Shown here: piece by piece, positions 42,403 through 53,689 of the stretch | Numbering within the stretch: the stretch's first letter is position 1 | How the letters are laid out: each line of letters opens with the position of its first letter | Assembly: GCF_003428875.1 (NCBI RefSeq) | Contig: NZ_QQRS01000001.1 | Span: 124,001-188,000, forward strand | From: Planomicrobium okeanokoites | GTDB taxonomy: Bacteria > Bacillota > Bacilli > Bacillales_A > Planococcaceae | DNA: 64,000 bases | Reading direction: 5' to 3' | Notes under the pieces: generated by a model | Seen by the model: the letters and a program-made list of their open reading frames with translations, nothing else | Database searches by the model: none | Told to the model about the DNA's origin: nothing | Translations under genes and position numbers: made by a program

Positions 42403-44730
42403 ATGGCTAAGAAGAAAGTTACAAAACGAGTGCCTTTATTGCCGCTGCGCGGACTTCTTGTTTTCCCGACTATGGTATTGCATATTGATGTCGGACGCGA
42501 GCGTTCGGTGGCTGCACTGGAACAGGCATTATTGGAAGATAATATCGTCTTCCTTGCAACTCAAAAGGATATCAGTGTCGAGCAGCCTGAAAAAGAGGAT
42601 CTGCAGAAAATCGGCACGATGGCGTATGTGAAACAGATGCTGAAGTTGCCGAATGGCACAATCCGTGTGCTGGTCGAAGGACTGGAACGCGGTCAGTGGA
42701 AGTCTTATGAAGAAGAAGAAAACTTCGCAGTTGTGGAAGTGACTTCATTCCCTGATGAGACTGAACGGGATGCGGAGCAGGATGCGTTGATGCGTCTATT
42801 GCTCGAGCATTTCGAGAAATATTCCAAAGCGTCGAAAAAAGTGACCAACGAAACCTATAAAACGGTTGCGGATATTGAAGAGCCTGGCCGCCTGGCGGAT
42901 ATGGTCGCTTCTCATCTGCCGCTGAAAATGGCTGGCAAACAGGAAGTCCTTGAGACTTTTGATATCAGCAAGCGTCTTGAAATGCTGATTGGGCGTCTGC
43001 ACAATGAGCACGAAGTCATCGACTTGGAGAAACGCATCAATCAGCGCGTCAAAAAAGCGATGGAGCAGACGCAAAAAGAATTTTATTTGCGCGAGCAGAT
43101 GAAGGCGATCCAACAGGAACTTGGAGACAAAGATGGCAAAACGGGTGAAATTTCCGACTTGAAAAAGCGGATTGACGCAGCTGGCATGCCGGAATCGACG
43201 AAAAAGACGGCGCTTAAAGAGCTTGACCGTTACGAAAAACTGCCTTCTGCAGCAGCGGAAAGCGGCATTATCCGTAATTATATCGAGTGGCTCGTGACGA
43301 TTCCGTGGTCTGAGAAAACGGAAGACCGTTTGGATATCAAATATGCTGAAGAAGTATTGAACCGGGATCACGACGGATTGGAGAGCGTCAAAGAACGCGT
43401 CCTCGAATATTTGGCAGTTCAGCAGATGACGAAATCACTGCGCGGCCCGATTTTGTGCCTAGTCGGACCACCAGGTGTCGGTAAAACGTCTTTGGCAAAA
43501 TCGATCGCTGAATCGCTCGACCGGAAATTTGTCCGTATTTCACTTGGCGGCGTCCGTGATGAATCTGAAATCCGCGGCCATCGCCGTACGTATGTCGGGG
43601 CGATGCCGGGACGTATTATCCAAGGAATGAAAAAAGCGGGGACGGTCAATCCGGTATTCCTTCTTGATGAAATCGAGAAAATGTCGAATGACTTCCGTGG
43701 AGACCCTTCTTCAGCAATGCTGGAAGTGCTGGATCCTGAACAGAACAATTCATTCAGCGACCATTATATTGAAGAAACCTATGATCTTTCGAATGTGCTT
43801 TTCATTGCGACAGCGAATGATCTCAGTTCCATTCCTGGACCGCTGCGCGACCGCATGGAAGTGATTTCGATCGCTGGCTATACAGAAGCTGAGAAAACAC
43901 AGATTGCGAAAAACCATCTGGCGCCGAAGCAATTGGAAGAGCATGGTTTGACTGCTGAACAATTGCAGTTTACAGATGAGGCTTTATTGTCCATCGTCCG
44001 TTACTACACTCGTGAAGCGGGCGTCCGTGGACTTGAACGCCAGCTGGCAGCGATTTGCCGGAAAGTGACCAAGCAGATCGTATCAAAAGAGACGGAAGCT
44101 GTGGAAGTTACGGAGAAAGAAGTCGAGGAGTATCTCGGCAAACGCAAATTCCGTTACGGCATGGCTGAGACGGAAAACCAGATCGGTGTTGCAACGGGGC
44201 TTGCCTATACGACTGTCGGCGGTGACACGCTGCAGATCGAAGTATCGTTATCACCAGGCAAAGGGAAATTGCAGTTGACTGGTAAACTCGGCGATGTCAT
44301 GAAGGAATCGGCGCAGACAGCTTTATCGTTTGTCCGCTCAAGAGCTGAATCGCTTGGCCTGGATCCGAATTTCCACGAATCCCATGATATACACATCCAC
44401 GTTCCCGAAGGCGCTGTACCTAAAGATGGCCCATCTGCGGGTGTCGCCATTGCGACTGCATTGGTGTCTTCATTATCAAAACGTCCGATCCGCCGCGAAG
44501 TGGGGATGACAGGAGAAATTACATTGCGCGGCCGCGTCTTGCCGATCGGCGGCGTGAAGGAAAAAACATTGAGCGCACACCGCGCTGGGCTCACTACTAT
44601 CATTTTGCCGAAGGACAACGAACGTGACATCGAAGATATTCCGGAAACAGTCCGCGAACAATTGACGTTCAAATTTGTATCCGAGGCAGACGAAGCGCTT
44701 GAAATCGCTTTAGAAGGAGTAAACAAATGA
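42403..44730 (+). CDS. lonA: Lon protease (LonA)
   Basis: This 775-residue ATP-dependent serine protease degrades misfolded and regulatory proteins. Order: N-terminal LON substrate domain (about 10-200), helical linker, AAA+ module with Walker [10 protein letters not shown] (about 355-363) and Walker [12 protein letters not shown], and the protease domain with S678 in KDGPSAG and K721 in GGVKEK as the Ser-Lys dyad. ATG follows CGGAGGTGG. The sporulation paralogue lonB, found between clpX and lonA in B. subtilis, is absent. It overlaps ysxC by four bases. Confidence 0.97.
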   Translation: MAKKKVTKRVPLLPLRGLLVFPTMVLHIDVGRERSVAALEQALLEDNIVFLATQKDISVEQPEKEDLQKIGTMAYVKQMLKLPNGTIRVLVEGLERGQWKSYEEEENFAVVEVTSFPDETERDAEQDALMRLLLEHFEKYSKASKKVTNETYKTVADIEEPGRLADMVASHLPLKMAGKQEVLETFDISKRLEMLIGRLHNEHEVIDLEKRINQRVKKAMEQTQKEFYLREQMKAIQQELGDKDGKTGEISDLKKRIDAAGMPESTKKTALKELDRYEKLPSAAAESGIIRNYIEWLVTIPWSEKTEDRLDIKYAEEVLNRDHDGLESVKERVLEYLAVQQMTKSLRGPILCLVGPPGVGKTSLAKSIAESLDRKFVRISLGGVRDESEIRGHRRTYVGAMPGRIIQGMKKAGTVNPVFLLDEIEKMSNDFRGDPSSAMLEVLDPEQNNSFSDHYIEETYDLSNVLFIATANDLSSIPGPLRDRMEVISIAGYTEAEKTQIAKNHLAPKQLEEHGLTAEQLQFTDEALLSIVRYYTREAGVRGLERQLAAICRKVTKQIVSKETEAVEVTEKEVEEYLGKRKFRYGMAETENQIGVATGLAYTTVGGDTLQIEVSLSPGKGKLQLTGKLGDVMKESAQTALSFVRSRAESLGLDPNFHESHDIHIHVPEGAVPKDGPSAGVAIATALVSSLSKRPIRREVGMTGEITLRGRVLPIGGVKEKTLSAHRAGLTTIILPKDNERDIEDIPETVREQLTFKFVSEADEALEIALEGVNK

Positions 44731-45308
44731 AAGTTAATAACGTAGAACTAGTAATCAGTGCCGTGCGTCCGGATCAGTATCCGGAAGACGGCCTGCCGGA
44801 ATTCGCTTTAGCGGGACGTTCGAATGTCGGTAAATCTTCATTTATCAATAAAATGATCGGCCGTAAAAGTATGGCGCGTATTTCTTCGAAACCCGGAAAG
44901 ACGCAGACGCTGAATTTCTATAAGATAGAAGAAAAACTATTCTATGTGGATGTTCCCGGCTACGGCTACGCCAAAGTTTCAAAAGGTGAACGAGAAGCAT
45001 GGGGCAAGATGATTGAACGCTATATCACGGACCGCGAACCGTTGCGGGCTGTGATTCAGATTGTCGATTTGCGCCATCCGCCGAGCCGTGACGATATCGC
45101 GATGTATGATTTCATGAAGCATTACGACATCCCGTGCATCATCATCGCAACGAAAGCGGATAAGATTCCAAAAGGCAAATGGGACAAGCATAAGAAAATT
45201 GTCCGTGACACGCTTGAAATGGAGAAGTCGGATCCGTTGATCGTCTTTTCATCCGAAACAGGACTCGGCAAAGACGAAGCCTGGAAAGAAATCGAAAGCA
45301 GAATGTAA
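44727..45308 (+). CDS. ysxC: Ribosome biogenesis GTPase YsxC (EngB)
   Basis: This GTPase is needed for 50S subunit assembly. The 193 residues show G1 GRSNVGKSS (30-38), G2/G3 region GKTQTLNFY and [12 protein letters not shown], and G4 [11 protein letters not shown]. Start overlaps lonA (ATGA), as in B. subtilis. Terminator at 45316. Confidence 0.96.
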   Translation: MKVNNVELVISAVRPDQYPEDGLPEFALAGRSNVGKSSFINKMIGRKSMARISSKPGKTQTLNFYKIEEKLFYVDVPGYGYAKVSKGEREAWGKMIERYITDREPLRAVIQIVDLRHPPSRDDIAMYDFMKHYDIPCIIIATKADKIPKGKWDKHKKIVRDTLEMEKSDPLIVFSSETGLGKDEAWKEIESRM

Positions 45309-45315
45309 GAAGGGG

Positions 45316-45342
45316 AGCGCGGCTGAGGCTGCGCTTTTTTTT
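45316..45342 (+). terminator. Terminator after ysxC
   Basis: agcgcggc (45316-45323) pairs with gctgcgct (45328-45335), loop tgag, one G-T pair, long T run. Confidence 0.85.
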
Positions 45343-45369
45343 ATGGAGAAAAACTGAATGGCTAAGTTC

Positions 45370-45415
45370 GGGTGGGGGGACCCCGCCCACTGGGCAGTCC
45401 GCGGATGCGGACTGC
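45370..45415. repeat. Double-hairpin element, copy 2
   Basis: Hairpin 1: gggtgggg (45370-45377) with ccccgccc (45381-45388). Hairpin 2: gcagtccgc (45394-45402) with gcggactgc (45407-45415). Then tttcaaatc. Hairpin 2 is identical to copy 1 (28450-28471); hairpin 1 differs but stays paired. An array with core gatcatagaa begins 80 bases later. Confidence 0.8.
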
Positions 45416-45493
45416 TTTCAAATCAAATGTCTTTTCTTTTGGTGATAATGATAGTGGTGGATGAGTCGGCTGATCCGGTCAATTTTCAGCTGA

Positions 45494-45567
45494 GTGATCA
45501 TAGAATCGTTTGAATGATCATAGAATCGAATAAGTGATCATAGAATCCCGAAAAGCAATTTTAGAAC
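45494..45567 (+). repeat. 20-bp periodic array, core gatcatagaa (copy 1)
   Basis: gatcatagaat starts at 45496, 45516 and 45536, exactly 20 bases apart. A decayed unit (tagaa shifted by one base) follows near 45556-45566. The core matches the longer array at 52431. It lies in the 548-base gap between ysxC and hemA. The remaining 45570-45800 contains no gene that I can support. Confidence 0.75.
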
Positions 45568-45806
45568 CTCCAAACCCGCTCCCATCTTTCCAAAAAACCG
45601 ATTTCATTCCCCAAGTAAACTGACAAATTCGAATACGAGCGTTATCCTTGTCCTGCAATATTCCCAATGCTAGAATTAGTTTATAATCATTATAAAGAGA
45701 AACTTTAATCAGTGCGGAGCTTGCTTTCCACTGACCATTATTTTGGGACAAATAGCATATCTTCATTGCTTGTTCACAATTTCAAAAGCTTATAAAGCAT
45801 TGATAG

Positions 45807-45815
45807 TGGTATACT
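45807..45815 (+). promoter_or_regulatory. Extended -10 promoter of hemA
   Basis: TGG-TATACT (45807-45815). No convincing -35 was found. The hemA ATG is at 45857. Confidence 0.5.
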
Positions 45816-45856
45816 TATATATATGAAATATGGAACGTGAAAGGTGTTTTGAACCC

Positions 45857-47236
45857 ATGCATACATTAGTAGTCGGGGTGAACTACCGATCTGCACCCGT
45901 GGAAATCCGCGAGAAGTTGTCGTTCATCGAAAATGAGCTTCCACAGGCGATGCAGGCTTTGAATAAACAAAAAAGCATACTGGAGAACGTCATCGTATCT
46001 ACGTGCAACCGCACGGAGATCTACGCGGTGGTCGACCAGCTCCATACAGGCAAATACTATGTGAAGCAATTCCTGGCGGATTATTTTGATATTCCGCAGG
46101 AGTCGTTTTCACAGTATTTATTTGTGCATGAAAAAGATGAGGCTGTCGAGCATCTGTTCCGTGTTACAGCGGGAATCGATTCGATGGTTCTTGGCGAAAC
46201 GCAGATTCTTGGACAGGTGAAGGGGAGTTTCCTTGCCGGCCAGGAAATCGGCACGACGGGTACGGTTTTCAACCAATTATTTAAGCAGGCGGTGACGCTT
46301 GCAAAACGGGCGCATTCTGAAACGGCGATCGGTGAAAATGCCGTATCGGTTTCATATGCGGCAGTTGAACTGGGCAAAAAGATTTTTGGCGCGCTTAAAA
46401 ACAAGCATGTTGTCATCCTTGGCGCCGGCAAGATGGGCGAACTGGCGATTAAGAATCTTCAAGGCAGCGGAGCGGACCGCATTACGGTCATTAACCGCAC
46501 ATTCGAAAAAGCGGAAGTACTGGCTGATAAATTTGGCGGCAAAGCGAAGCCGCTGAATGAACTGCAGTGCGCATTATTGGATGCGGATATCCTCATTTCA
46601 TCTACAGGTGCACAGGACTTCGTAATCGATTTGGAGCTTATGCAATTTGTTGAGAAGCTGCGCAAAGGCAAGCCTTTATTCCTTGTGGATATTGCTGTGC
46701 CGCGTGATATGGATCCGCGCATCGGCGATTTGCCGAATGTATTCCTTTATGATATCGATGATATGCAAGGCATCGTCAACGCCAACTTGGCGGAACGCGA
46801 ACGCGCTGCAACTCAGATTGTTTCCATGATTGATAAGGAAGCACATCAATTCAATGACTGGCTGACGACTCTTGGCGTAGTTCCGGTGATTTCGGCATTG
46901 CGCGAAAAAGCGCTTGGAATCCAGGCGGAAACGATGGCGAGCATCGAGAACAAGATGCCGGACCTGACTGACCGTGAGAAGAAAATCCTGAACAAACATA
47001 CAAAATCAATCATCAATCAATTGCTGAAAGAGCCGATCCTTCAAGCGAAGGAAATGGCCGGAGCGCCTAAATCACGTGAACAGCTTGAGTTGTTCCAGCA
47101 GATTTTCGGCATTGAAGATGAAGTGCAAGTACAGATTGAACAGCAGTCAAAAGCGGCGTTGGTAAAAGCTGAGAAAGCTGCTGAAGAAAAACAGAAGCAA
47201 CAGCAGAAACAGGAATCACCCGGATATTCATTTTAA
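45857..47236 (+). CDS. hemA: Glutamyl-tRNA reductase
   Basis: HemA reduces glutamyl-tRNA-Glu to glutamate-1-semialdehyde, the first committed step of C5 haem synthesis. The 459 residues show catalytic C50 in [21 protein letters not shown] (about 114-123), the NADPH-binding [11 protein letters not shown] (about 180-190) and the C-terminal dimerisation helices. The last ~30 residues are a Lys/Glu/Gln-rich tail. ATG at 45857 gives [10 protein letters not shown] like B. subtilis HemA; an in-frame ATG at 45830 lacks a ribosome site. First gene of hemAXCDBL. Confidence 0.96.
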   Translation: MHTLVVGVNYRSAPVEIREKLSFIENELPQAMQALNKQKSILENVIVSTCNRTEIYAVVDQLHTGKYYVKQFLADYFDIPQESFSQYLFVHEKDEAVEHLFRVTAGIDSMVLGETQILGQVKGSFLAGQEIGTTGTVFNQLFKQAVTLAKRAHSETAIGENAVSVSYAAVELGKKIFGALKNKHVVILGAGKMGELAIKNLQGSGADRITVINRTFEKAEVLADKFGGKAKPLNELQCALLDADILISSTGAQDFVIDLELMQFVEKLRKGKPLFLVDIAVPRDMDPRIGDLPNVFLYDIDDMQGIVNANLAERERAATQIVSMIDKEAHQFNDWLTTLGVVPVISALREKALGIQAETMASIENKMPDLTDREKKILNKHTKSIINQLLKEPILQAKEMAGAPKSREQLELFQQIFGIEDEVQVQIEQQSKAALVKAEKAAEEKQKQQQKQESPGYSF

Positions 47237-47320
47237 TCGGTTGGAAAGAGGCGTTTTCGGATCTATATGTTAAAATGTAGAGACGAAGCGCCTTTAACTA
47301 TGGAAATGAAGGGGAATGGG

Positions 47321-48151
47321 ATGGCTGATATAACAATGGCAAGGCTGCACGAAGCTATGGTTATTCTATATGCTGTCAGCCTTGTTTTTTATTTTTTGGA
47401 TTATGTATATAAAGAGAAGAAGGCGGCGAAGATTGCCATGTCGCTGCTTGGCGGCGTATGGCTGCTTCAGACGGTGTTCCTGATATTTTATATGATGGAA
47501 ACACAGAGATTTCCGGTGCTGACCTTATTTGAAGGCATCTATTTCTATGCCTGGCTGCTGGTCACGCTGTCGCTCGTACTCAGGATTTTCTACCGGTTCG
47601 ATTTCGCGGTATTCCTGATCAACATCATCGGATTCATCTTCATGACAATCCACACATTCGCGCCGGTCCAGATTGAGCGGTCGCCGGTCGGGGAATCATT
47701 GATCTCCGAATTGCTGCTGATTCATATCAGTTTCGCGATTCTTTCCTATGCGGCATTTTCGCTGTCGTTCGTCTTTTCGCTCCTCAATGTGCTGCAATAC
47801 AGGCTCTTGAAACGCAAAAAATGGACTAAGCAATGGAACAGCCTGCCGTCACTCGGACAGACTGAGCGAGGGATGTCGATTTCGATCGGCGTCGGCATTT
47901 CGCTGCTGTTCGTGTCGCTCGTACTTGGCCTGCAATGGGCGTACATAGCGCTCTTTGATTTCTCGATTTTCGATTTGAAGATCGTCGGTTCATTTATACT
48001 CGTGGTCGTCTACAGTATAATCCTGTGGCGCCACCAGAAAGGCACATTGAATGGCATGTCCTATTCATTGGCCCATATCTATGCGTTTTTAGTGCTGCTG
48101 ATTAATTTCTTTCTCGGCAGCCGTTTATCGGAATTTCATTTTTGGTATTAA
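47321..48151 (+). CDS. hemX: HemX-type cytochrome c assembly-like membrane protein
   Basis: The 276-residue protein has about eight membrane helices and belongs to the CcsA/HemX group. In B. subtilis HemX lowers the cellular level of HemA. The conserved motifs [19 protein letters not shown] and a His-bearing helix [19 protein letters not shown] match HemX. ATG at 47321 has AAGGGG six bases upstream and gives exactly the B. subtilis length; a frame extending to 47267 exists without a good ribosome site. Confidence 0.92.
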   Translation: MADITMARLHEAMVILYAVSLVFYFLDYVYKEKKAAKIAMSLLGGVWLLQTVFLIFYMMETQRFPVLTLFEGIYFYAWLLVTLSLVLRIFYRFDFAVFLINIIGFIFMTIHTFAPVQIERSPVGESLISELLLIHISFAILSYAAFSLSFVFSLLNVLQYRLLKRKKWTKQWNSLPSLGQTERGMSISIGVGISLLFVSLVLGLQWAYIALFDFSIFDLKIVGSFILVVVYSIILWRHQKGTLNGMSYSLAHIYAFLVLLINFFLGSRLSEFHFWY

Positions 48152-48168
48152 AGAAAGGTAGGATTCAT

Positions 48169-49098
48169 TTGAGAAAAATCGTTGTAGGATCTAGAAGAAG
48201 CAAGCTTGCTTTAACGCAGACAAATCAGTTTATCGATAGATTGAAGGCGGCAGGAGCCCCTTTTGAATTTGAAATAAAGGAAATCGTGACTAAAGGCGAC
48301 CGCATTGTGGACGTCATGCTATCGAAAGTCGGAGGCAAAGGCTTATTCGTCAAAGAAATCGAGCAGGCGCTTTTTAATAAAGAAATCGATTTTGCTGTGC
48401 ACAGCATGAAAGACATGCCATCTGTTCTTCCGGAAGGATTCGTCATCGGCTGTGTGCCGGAACGTGAAGACCCGCGCGACGCTTTTATTGCCAATGGCCA
48501 CGTGAAATTCATGGATCTGCCAGTCGGCGCGAAAGTGGGCACAAGCAGCCTGCGCCGCAGTTCGCAATTATTGTTGATGCGTCCGGACCTTGATATCCAG
48601 TGGATCCGCGGCAATATCGACACACGCCTTGGAAAATTGGAATCCGGTGAATTCGACGCCATCATTTTGGCGGCAGCCGGCTTGAAACGCATGGGCTGGA
48701 AAGACGAGATCGTTACCGAATTCCTTAGCATCGAAGAATGCCTGCCGGCGATCGGCCAAGGCGCTCTAGGGATTGAATGCCGCGAAGATGATGCAGAATT
48801 ATTAGCTGAACTCGCGAAAGTGAACGATGAAGACACGATGCTGGCGGTTAACGCTGAACGTAAATTCCTGAAAGATATGAACGGCAGCTGCCAGGTTCCG
48901 ATTGCGGGCTATGCAACGGTCGATAAAGGTGAAATCACGTTTACGGGATTGATCTCTTCACCTGAAGCAGATCAGGTCTATAAAGAAACGGCGACAAGCA
49001 AAGATCCGGTTGAAGCGGGACGCATCGTTGCTGATAAGATCAGCGGCCAAGGCGGTTATGACCTGATTCAGCGTGTCATTGCTGAGAGCAATGTGTAA
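48169..49098 (+). CDS. hemC: Hydroxymethylbilane synthase (porphobilinogen deaminase)
   Basis: HemC joins four porphobilinogen units on a dipyrromethane cofactor. The 309 residues begin [17 protein letters not shown]; conserved Arg/Asp sites appear in HSMKDMPS and GTSSLRR, and the cofactor-attachment Cys is C241 in [15 protein letters not shown] at 48169 follows AAAGGTAGG and overlaps nothing; an in-frame ATG at 48142 lies inside the end of hemX. It overlaps hemD by 8 bases. Confidence 0.96.
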   Translation: MRKIVVGSRRSKLALTQTNQFIDRLKAAGAPFEFEIKEIVTKGDRIVDVMLSKVGGKGLFVKEIEQALFNKEIDFAVHSMKDMPSVLPEGFVIGCVPEREDPRDAFIANGHVKFMDLPVGAKVGTSSLRRSSQLLLMRPDLDIQWIRGNIDTRLGKLESGEFDAIILAAAGLKRMGWKDEIVTEFLSIEECLPAIGQGALGIECREDDAELLAELAKVNDEDTMLAVNAERKFLKDMNGSCQVPIAGYATVDKGEITFTGLISSPEADQVYKETATSKDPVEAGRIVADKISGQGGYDLIQRVIAESNV

Positions 49099-49792
49099 AA
49101 ACGAAAGATCGCTCGAAGGCAAAACGATCGTTTTTACTGGTTCAAACTTTCCGGAAGAAGCTGCAGGTGAAATCGAAGAACTGGGCGGCAAGGCAATTTA
49201 CCTGCCGCTTATTGAAACATCGGTCCGTCAAACGGACAAACCGGATTTCGATGCATACGGGTGGCTCATTTTTACGAGCCGCACAAGTGCGGAAGCTTTC
49301 TGCCAGCTGCATGCAGACAATGTGCCGAAAATAGCGGCTGTCGGTGAAAAGACTGCGGAAGTTCTCGAGAACAACGGCTATCGGGTGGATTTCATACCGA
49401 CCGTCTACAGTGCCGACCGTTTTGTCGAGGAGTTTCCAGCTGTTGCTAATGGCGTAAAATGTCTTTTCATCAAAGGTGCGCTTGCGAAGAACACCATCTC
49501 GTCCATGCCGTTGCCTGTCGACGAATGGATCATCTACGACACGAACCTGAAATTGGATAACGCAGAAGAACTATCCCAAATGAAACACCAAACCATCATC
49601 TTTGCCAGCCCCTCAGCTGTTTCGGCTTACCGGAAAGCGGGAGGGGGATGGAATGATATAGAGGTTGCGGCAATTGGCCATGTAACCGAAAAGGCGATCA
49701 AGGATGCAGGCGGGCATATCGATTTTATTCCCGCGACCTATACGTATGTGGACGTCGTCAATGAAATAGCGAAAGGAAGATGTAACGAATGA
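49091..49792 (+). CDS. hemD: Uroporphyrinogen-III synthase
   Basis: HemD closes and inverts hydroxymethylbilane to uroporphyrinogen III. The 233-residue protein has the bilobed HemD fold pattern: [57 protein letters not shown], and [15 protein letters not shown]. Sequence conservation of this family is low, so the operon position is the strongest evidence. ATG at 49091 overlaps the hemC end; GTG at 49073 is an alternative. Shorter than the B. subtilis protein (about 262). Confidence 0.9.
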   Translation: MCKNERSLEGKTIVFTGSNFPEEAAGEIEELGGKAIYLPLIETSVRQTDKPDFDAYGWLIFTSRTSAEAFCQLHADNVPKIAAVGEKTAEVLENNGYRVDFIPTVYSADRFVEEFPAVANGVKCLFIKGALAKNTISSMPLPVDEWIIYDTNLKLDNAEELSQMKHQTIIFASPSAVSAYRKAGGGWNDIEVAAIGHVTEKAIKDAGGHIDFIPATYTYVDVVNEIAKGRCNE

Positions 49793-50769
49793 AAGACTTG
49801 AAATTCAATCGTCACCGGAGATTGCGCGGATCTGCGAATATCCGTGCCATGGTGCGTGAAACTGGACTTTATAAAGAAGATTTCATCTACCCGATTTTCG
49901 TCGTCGAAGGCGAAAACGTTAAACAGGAGATTTCATCCATGCCTGGCGTTTTCCATTTTTCGATGGACCGCCTTGGCGAGGAATTGGACGAAGTCGTCGA
50001 TTTGGGGATTCCTTCAGTGATCCTGTTCGGTGTGCCGAACGACAAAGATGCTGTAGGTTCTGAAGCTTATCATGACCATGCCATCACACAGGAAGCCATC
50101 CGTTTCGCGAAAGAGCGCCATCCGGACTTGGTTGTCATCGCTGATACTTGCCTTTGCCAGTATACAGACCACGGCCATTGCGGCGTTATCGAAGACGGGG
50201 TCATTTTAAATGACGAGTCGCTCGACCTATTGGCGCGTACAGCTGTGTCACAGGCAAAAGCGGGAGCGGACATCATCGCGCCATCGAATATGATGGACGG
50301 TTTTGTCGCAGCAATCCGCTACGGACTGGATCAGGCTGGGTTCCAGCATATCCCGATCATGAGCTACGCAGTGAAATACGCGTCGGCTTATTACGGCCCA
50401 TTCCGCGAAGCTGCCCACTCAACACCACAATTTGGCGACCGCAAAACTTATCAGATGGATCCGGCCAACCGCCTGGAAGCACTTCGTGAAGCGGCTTCCG
50501 ACGTGGAAGAAGGAGCCGATTACCTGATGGTCAAACCGGCCTTATCGTATTTGGATGTTGTCCGTGAAGTACGTGATAACTTCGACTTGCCGATCGTCGC
50601 CTATAACGTTTCGGGCGAATACGCCATGGTCAAAGCGGCGGCTTTGAACGGCTGGGTCGACGAAGAGAAAATCGTCCTTGAAACATTGCTCAGCATGAAA
50701 CGTGCTGGCGCGGATATTATCATGTCGTATCACGCAAAAGACGCGGTACGCTGGCTGGAGGGGAAATAA
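49789..50769 (+). CDS. hemB: Delta-aminolevulinic acid dehydratase (porphobilinogen synthase)
   Basis: HemB condenses two 5-aminolevulinates to porphobilinogen. The 326 residues show the zinc-site cysteines in [14 protein letters not shown] (about 119-132), and the two active-site lysine regions [15 protein letters not shown] and [12 protein letters not shown]. Start overlaps hemD by ATGA; hemL follows directly after its stop. Confidence 0.97.
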   Translation: MKDLKFNRHRRLRGSANIRAMVRETGLYKEDFIYPIFVVEGENVKQEISSMPGVFHFSMDRLGEELDEVVDLGIPSVILFGVPNDKDAVGSEAYHDHAITQEAIRFAKERHPDLVVIADTCLCQYTDHGHCGVIEDGVILNDESLDLLARTAVSQAKAGADIIAPSNMMDGFVAAIRYGLDQAGFQHIPIMSYAVKYASAYYGPFREAAHSTPQFGDRKTYQMDPANRLEALREAASDVEEGADYLMVKPALSYLDVVREVRDNFDLPIVAYNVSGEYAMVKAAALNGWVDEEKIVLETLLSMKRAGADIIMSYHAKDAVRWLEGK

Positions 50770-52056
50770 ATGGGATACGAAAAATCGCAAGCGGCATTTG
50801 AAGAAGCGAAAGGATTGATGCCAGGCGGCGTCAACTCACCTGTCCGCGCATTCAAATCCGTCAATATGGATCCGATTTTCATGGCTTCCGGCAGCGGCGC
50901 CACAATTACGGATATCGACGGCAACACATACATTGACTATGTGCTTTCATGGGGACCTCTTATCTTAGGGCATGCCCAACCGGACGTAGTCGCAGCGATT
51001 AAGGAAACAGCGGAACTCGGCACTTCATTCGGAGCACCGACTGTCCTTGAAAATGAAATGGCGAAACTTGTTATGGACCGTGTGCCATCCATCGAAATGG
51101 TGCGCATGGTGTCTTCCGGTACGGAAGCGACGATGAGTGCATTACGTGTGGCGCGCGGCTTTACAGGACGCAATAAAATCCTGAAATTTGAAGGATGCTA
51201 TCACGGCCACGGCGACAGCCTGTTAATCAAAGCCGGTTCAGGTGTTGCGACACTGGGCCTTCCGGATTCACCGGGAGTGCCTGCGTCAATCGCGCAGAAC
51301 ACGATCACTGTTCCTTATAACGATCTTGAAAGTGTGCGCCACGCATTCAAAGAATTCGGCGACGATCTGGCAGCAGTAATCGTTGAGCCGGTTGCCGGCA
51401 ATATGGGCGTTGTACCGCCAAGCGAAGGATTCCTGCAGGAACTCCGCAACTTGACGACTGAAAACGGCACAGTCCTCATCTTTGATGAAGTCATGACCGG
51501 CTTCCGCGTCGGTTACAATTGTGCGCAGGGTTATTACGGTGTGACGCCTGACATGACTTGCCTCGGGAAAGTCATCGGCGGCGGACTTCCGGTCGGTGCA
51601 TTCGGCGGACGCCGTGAAATCATGGAACAGGTCGCACCGAGCGGTTCGATTTACCAGGCAGGTACGCTTTCAGGCAACCCGCTCGCAATGCGCGCTGGTT
51701 ACGAAACCCTGTCGCGTCTCTCTGAAGATAGCTATAATATGTTCATCGAACGCGGCGACCAGCTTGAAGCCGGTTTCCGTGAAGCCGCAGAAAAATACAA
51801 TATTCCGCACACAGTAAACCGTGCGGGCTCGATGATCGGTTTCTTCTTCACGAACGAAGAAGTGGTCGATTTCGACTCAGCGAAAACGTCCGATCTGGAC
51901 CTGTTCGCGGATTATTATAAATTGATGGCGGAAGAAGGCATCTTCCTGCCGCCGTCCCAGTTCGAAGGCATGTTCCTGTCGACTGCTCATACCGAAGAGC
52001 ATATCGCCAAGACAGTGGAAGCATTCCACACCGTCTTCGCAAAACTGGCACGCTAA
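50770..52056 (+). CDS. hemL: Glutamate-1-semialdehyde 2,1-aminomutase
   Basis: HemL is a PLP enzyme that converts glutamate-1-semialdehyde to 5-aminolevulinate. The 428 residues contain [12 protein letters not shown] (17-28), [27 protein letters not shown] and the PLP-lysine in [18 protein letters not shown] (about residue 267). It begins immediately after the hemB stop codon. It is the last gene of the haem operon; spoVID and ysxE, next in B. subtilis, are missing. Confidence 0.97.
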   Translation: MGYEKSQAAFEEAKGLMPGGVNSPVRAFKSVNMDPIFMASGSGATITDIDGNTYIDYVLSWGPLILGHAQPDVVAAIKETAELGTSFGAPTVLENEMAKLVMDRVPSIEMVRMVSSGTEATMSALRVARGFTGRNKILKFEGCYHGHGDSLLIKAGSGVATLGLPDSPGVPASIAQNTITVPYNDLESVRHAFKEFGDDLAAVIVEPVAGNMGVVPPSEGFLQELRNLTTENGTVLIFDEVMTGFRVGYNCAQGYYGVTPDMTCLGKVIGGGLPVGAFGGRREIMEQVAPSGSIYQAGTLSGNPLAMRAGYETLSRLSEDSYNMFIERGDQLEAGFREAAEKYNIPHTVNRAGSMIGFFFTNEEVVDFDSAKTSDLDLFADYYKLMAEEGIFLPPSQFEGMFLSTAHTEEHIAKTVEAFHTVFAKLAR

Positions 52057-52069
52057 TAAATAAAGAGAG

Positions 52070-52101
52070 ACAGCCGGAGTAAGTTATCCGGCTGTTTTTT
52101 T
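52070..52101 (+). terminator. Terminator of the hem operon
   Basis: acagccgga (52070-52078) pairs perfectly with tccggctgt (52087-52095), then a T run. Confidence 0.92.
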
Positions 52102-52130
52102 CGTAAGTTTTAGGGGAATTAGCTTATACT

Positions 52131-52299
52131 GCAAACAAAGAGAGTTATATCGCAAACAACGGGGGCTATTTTGCAAACAACAAGCTATATACCGCAAACA
52201 AAGCCAGTTATACTGCAAACAAATAGAGTTTTACCGCAATCAACGGCCTAGCCTCCTGTCCAATGCCCTTTGCACTTTCGCTTTTCGCCTGCGAAAAGC
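52131..52299 (+). repeat. 21-bp periodic array, core gcaaacaa (copy 3) with trailing hairpin
   Basis: Cores begin at 52131, 52152, 52173, 52194, 52215 and 52236 (last: gcaatcaa), all exactly 21 bases apart. The hairpin gcttttcgc (52280-52288) with gcgaaaagc (52291-52299) follows 44 bases after the last core start. Its stem is identical to that of copy 1, and it stands in the same relative place as in copies 1 and 2. No NERD gene is adjacent here. Confidence 0.85.
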
Positions 52300-52371
52300 T
52301 TGTAATCGGGTTTTTCCATGTAAGGAAAGGGCCGATTACAGGACTTCGTCCGAAAATGCGGAGAGGAGGGA

Positions 52372-52400
52372 GCAGCCGGTGGATCTGGCTGCTCTTTCTT
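52372..52400. terminator. Hairpin between the two arrays, terminator-like
   Basis: gagcagcc pairs with ggctgctc across a nine-base loop, followed by tttctt. It lies between the gcaaacaa array and the gatcatagaa array. Confidence 0.6.
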
Positions 52401-52430
52401 AGTGAATAGGGGGAATAAAAAATAGCGAGT

Positions 52431-52545
52431 GATCTTAGAATCATTTGAATGATCATAGAATCGAATAAGTGATCATAGAATCCCCTGAGTGATCATAGAA
52501 CCCCGAAAAGTGCTCATAGAACTCCTAAAACCGCTCATAGAAGTT
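52431..52545 (+). repeat. 20/21-bp periodic array, core gatcatagaa (copy 2)
   Basis: gatc(a/t)tagaa starts at 52431, 52451, 52471 and 52491 (20-base period); gctcatagaa at 52512 and 52533 (21-base steps). Linkers such as tcgaataagt are identical to those of the array at 45496, so the two arrays share ancestry beyond the core. It ends about 70 bases before the AbrB-family gene. Confidence 0.85.
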
Positions 52546-52614
52546 TTCACGGCCCGCAATTTATCTGTTAGGATAGAAAGACAGGTTATTTTGCGAAAGA
52601 AGGTAGAGTAAGTT

Positions 52615-53667
52615 TTGAAATTATTGCGTACAGCGCTGGTCGCGTTTGCGGCCGGCTTTATATTCCAGCAGGTCGGCATGTTCTTGCCGTGGCTTCTTGG
52701 GCCGATGCTGGCACTTTTACTGCTCCGGCAGTTTACGGAAATGGAGTTTTACTGGCCGCGAATATTGCGGACAATCGGCCTTATCCTCCTCGGCGTCATG
52801 ATCGGCGCGTCATTTACGCGTGAGTCGGTGCTGCTGATGTGGGTGGATTTGCCGTACATGCTGTTTATGACGGTGTCCGTCATCATCGCGGCATTATTAT
52901 TCGGGCTGTTATTCAGCAAGATGGCCAACGAATCGCTGCAGACGAGTCTGCTCGGTTCAATGCCGGGCGGCTTGTCACAGATGGTGCTGATTTCGGAAGA
53001 AGTCAAAAATGCCAATGTCACCGTCGTATCGGTGATGCAGACGTTCCGTATTTTCCTCGTCGTAACGATTGTGCCATTGCTGACAACATTTCTTGTCGGC
53101 AGGGAGGCGACATCAGCCGCCGCCCAGGCAAACGACTTTTCATTTTCACCGATGGCATTTCTGGCTGCCATAATACTCGGTATTTTAATTTATCTATCCA
53201 TGAAAAAGTTTTCATTTCCTGCGAAGGAATTACTGGCGCCCGTTCTCGTCATGGCAATCGTCCAGTCCTTCACCGGCAGCACGCTCATCGAGATGCCGCC
53301 GCTTCTCACAATCTTGGCCCAACTCCTCGTCGGCGCACATCTCGGCCTCCAGATGGAGAAGCTGCGCGAAAATATGAGCGTGCGGCTGGCGTTGGCGATT
53401 GTGGTCAATAACGTGCTCTTAATCGCGTTTACCGTTTTTATTGCCTATATCTTAGCGGCACTACTTCCGGAGTACCTGTTCCTCGATTTCTTCTTGAGCG
53501 CGGCACCCGGCGGCATGGCCGAGATGGGGATTACGGCGCTCGCTGCCGGTGCGGATGTGGCACTCATCACGAGTTTCCATCTGTTCCGCCTGTTCTTTAT
53601 TTTATTGCTTGCGGCGCCTGCAGTGGCATATGTGCTGAAAAAACTTGACGCTAAAACAGGAAATTGA
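52615..53667 (+). CDS. AbrB-family (PF05145-type) integral membrane protein
   Basis: The 350-residue protein has about ten membrane helices and two internally similar halves, each with a Gly/Pro-rich motif (SMPGGLSQMVLISEE near 120 and AAPGGMAEMGITALAAG near 300). This duplication is the hallmark of the membrane family often mislabelled as an AbrB transcriptional regulator or ammonia monooxygenase. Its transport substrate is not known. TTG at 52615 follows AAGGTAGAG. It is monocistronic and followed by the valS T-box. Confidence 0.85.
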   Translation: MKLLRTALVAFAAGFIFQQVGMFLPWLLGPMLALLLLRQFTEMEFYWPRILRTIGLILLGVMIGASFTRESVLLMWVDLPYMLFMTVSVIIAALLFGLLFSKMANESLQTSLLGSMPGGLSQMVLISEEVKNANVTVVSVMQTFRIFLVVTIVPLLTTFLVGREATSAAAQANDFSFSPMAFLAAIILGILIYLSMKKFSFPAKELLAPVLVMAIVQSFTGSTLIEMPPLLTILAQLLVGAHLGLQMEKLRENMSVRLALAIVVNNVLLIAFTVFIAYILAALLPEYLFLDFFLSAAPGGMAEMGITALAAGADVALITSFHLFRLFFILLLAAPAVAYVLKKLDAKTGN

Positions 53668-53689
53668 GTACAATGGATTTAATCAGATA

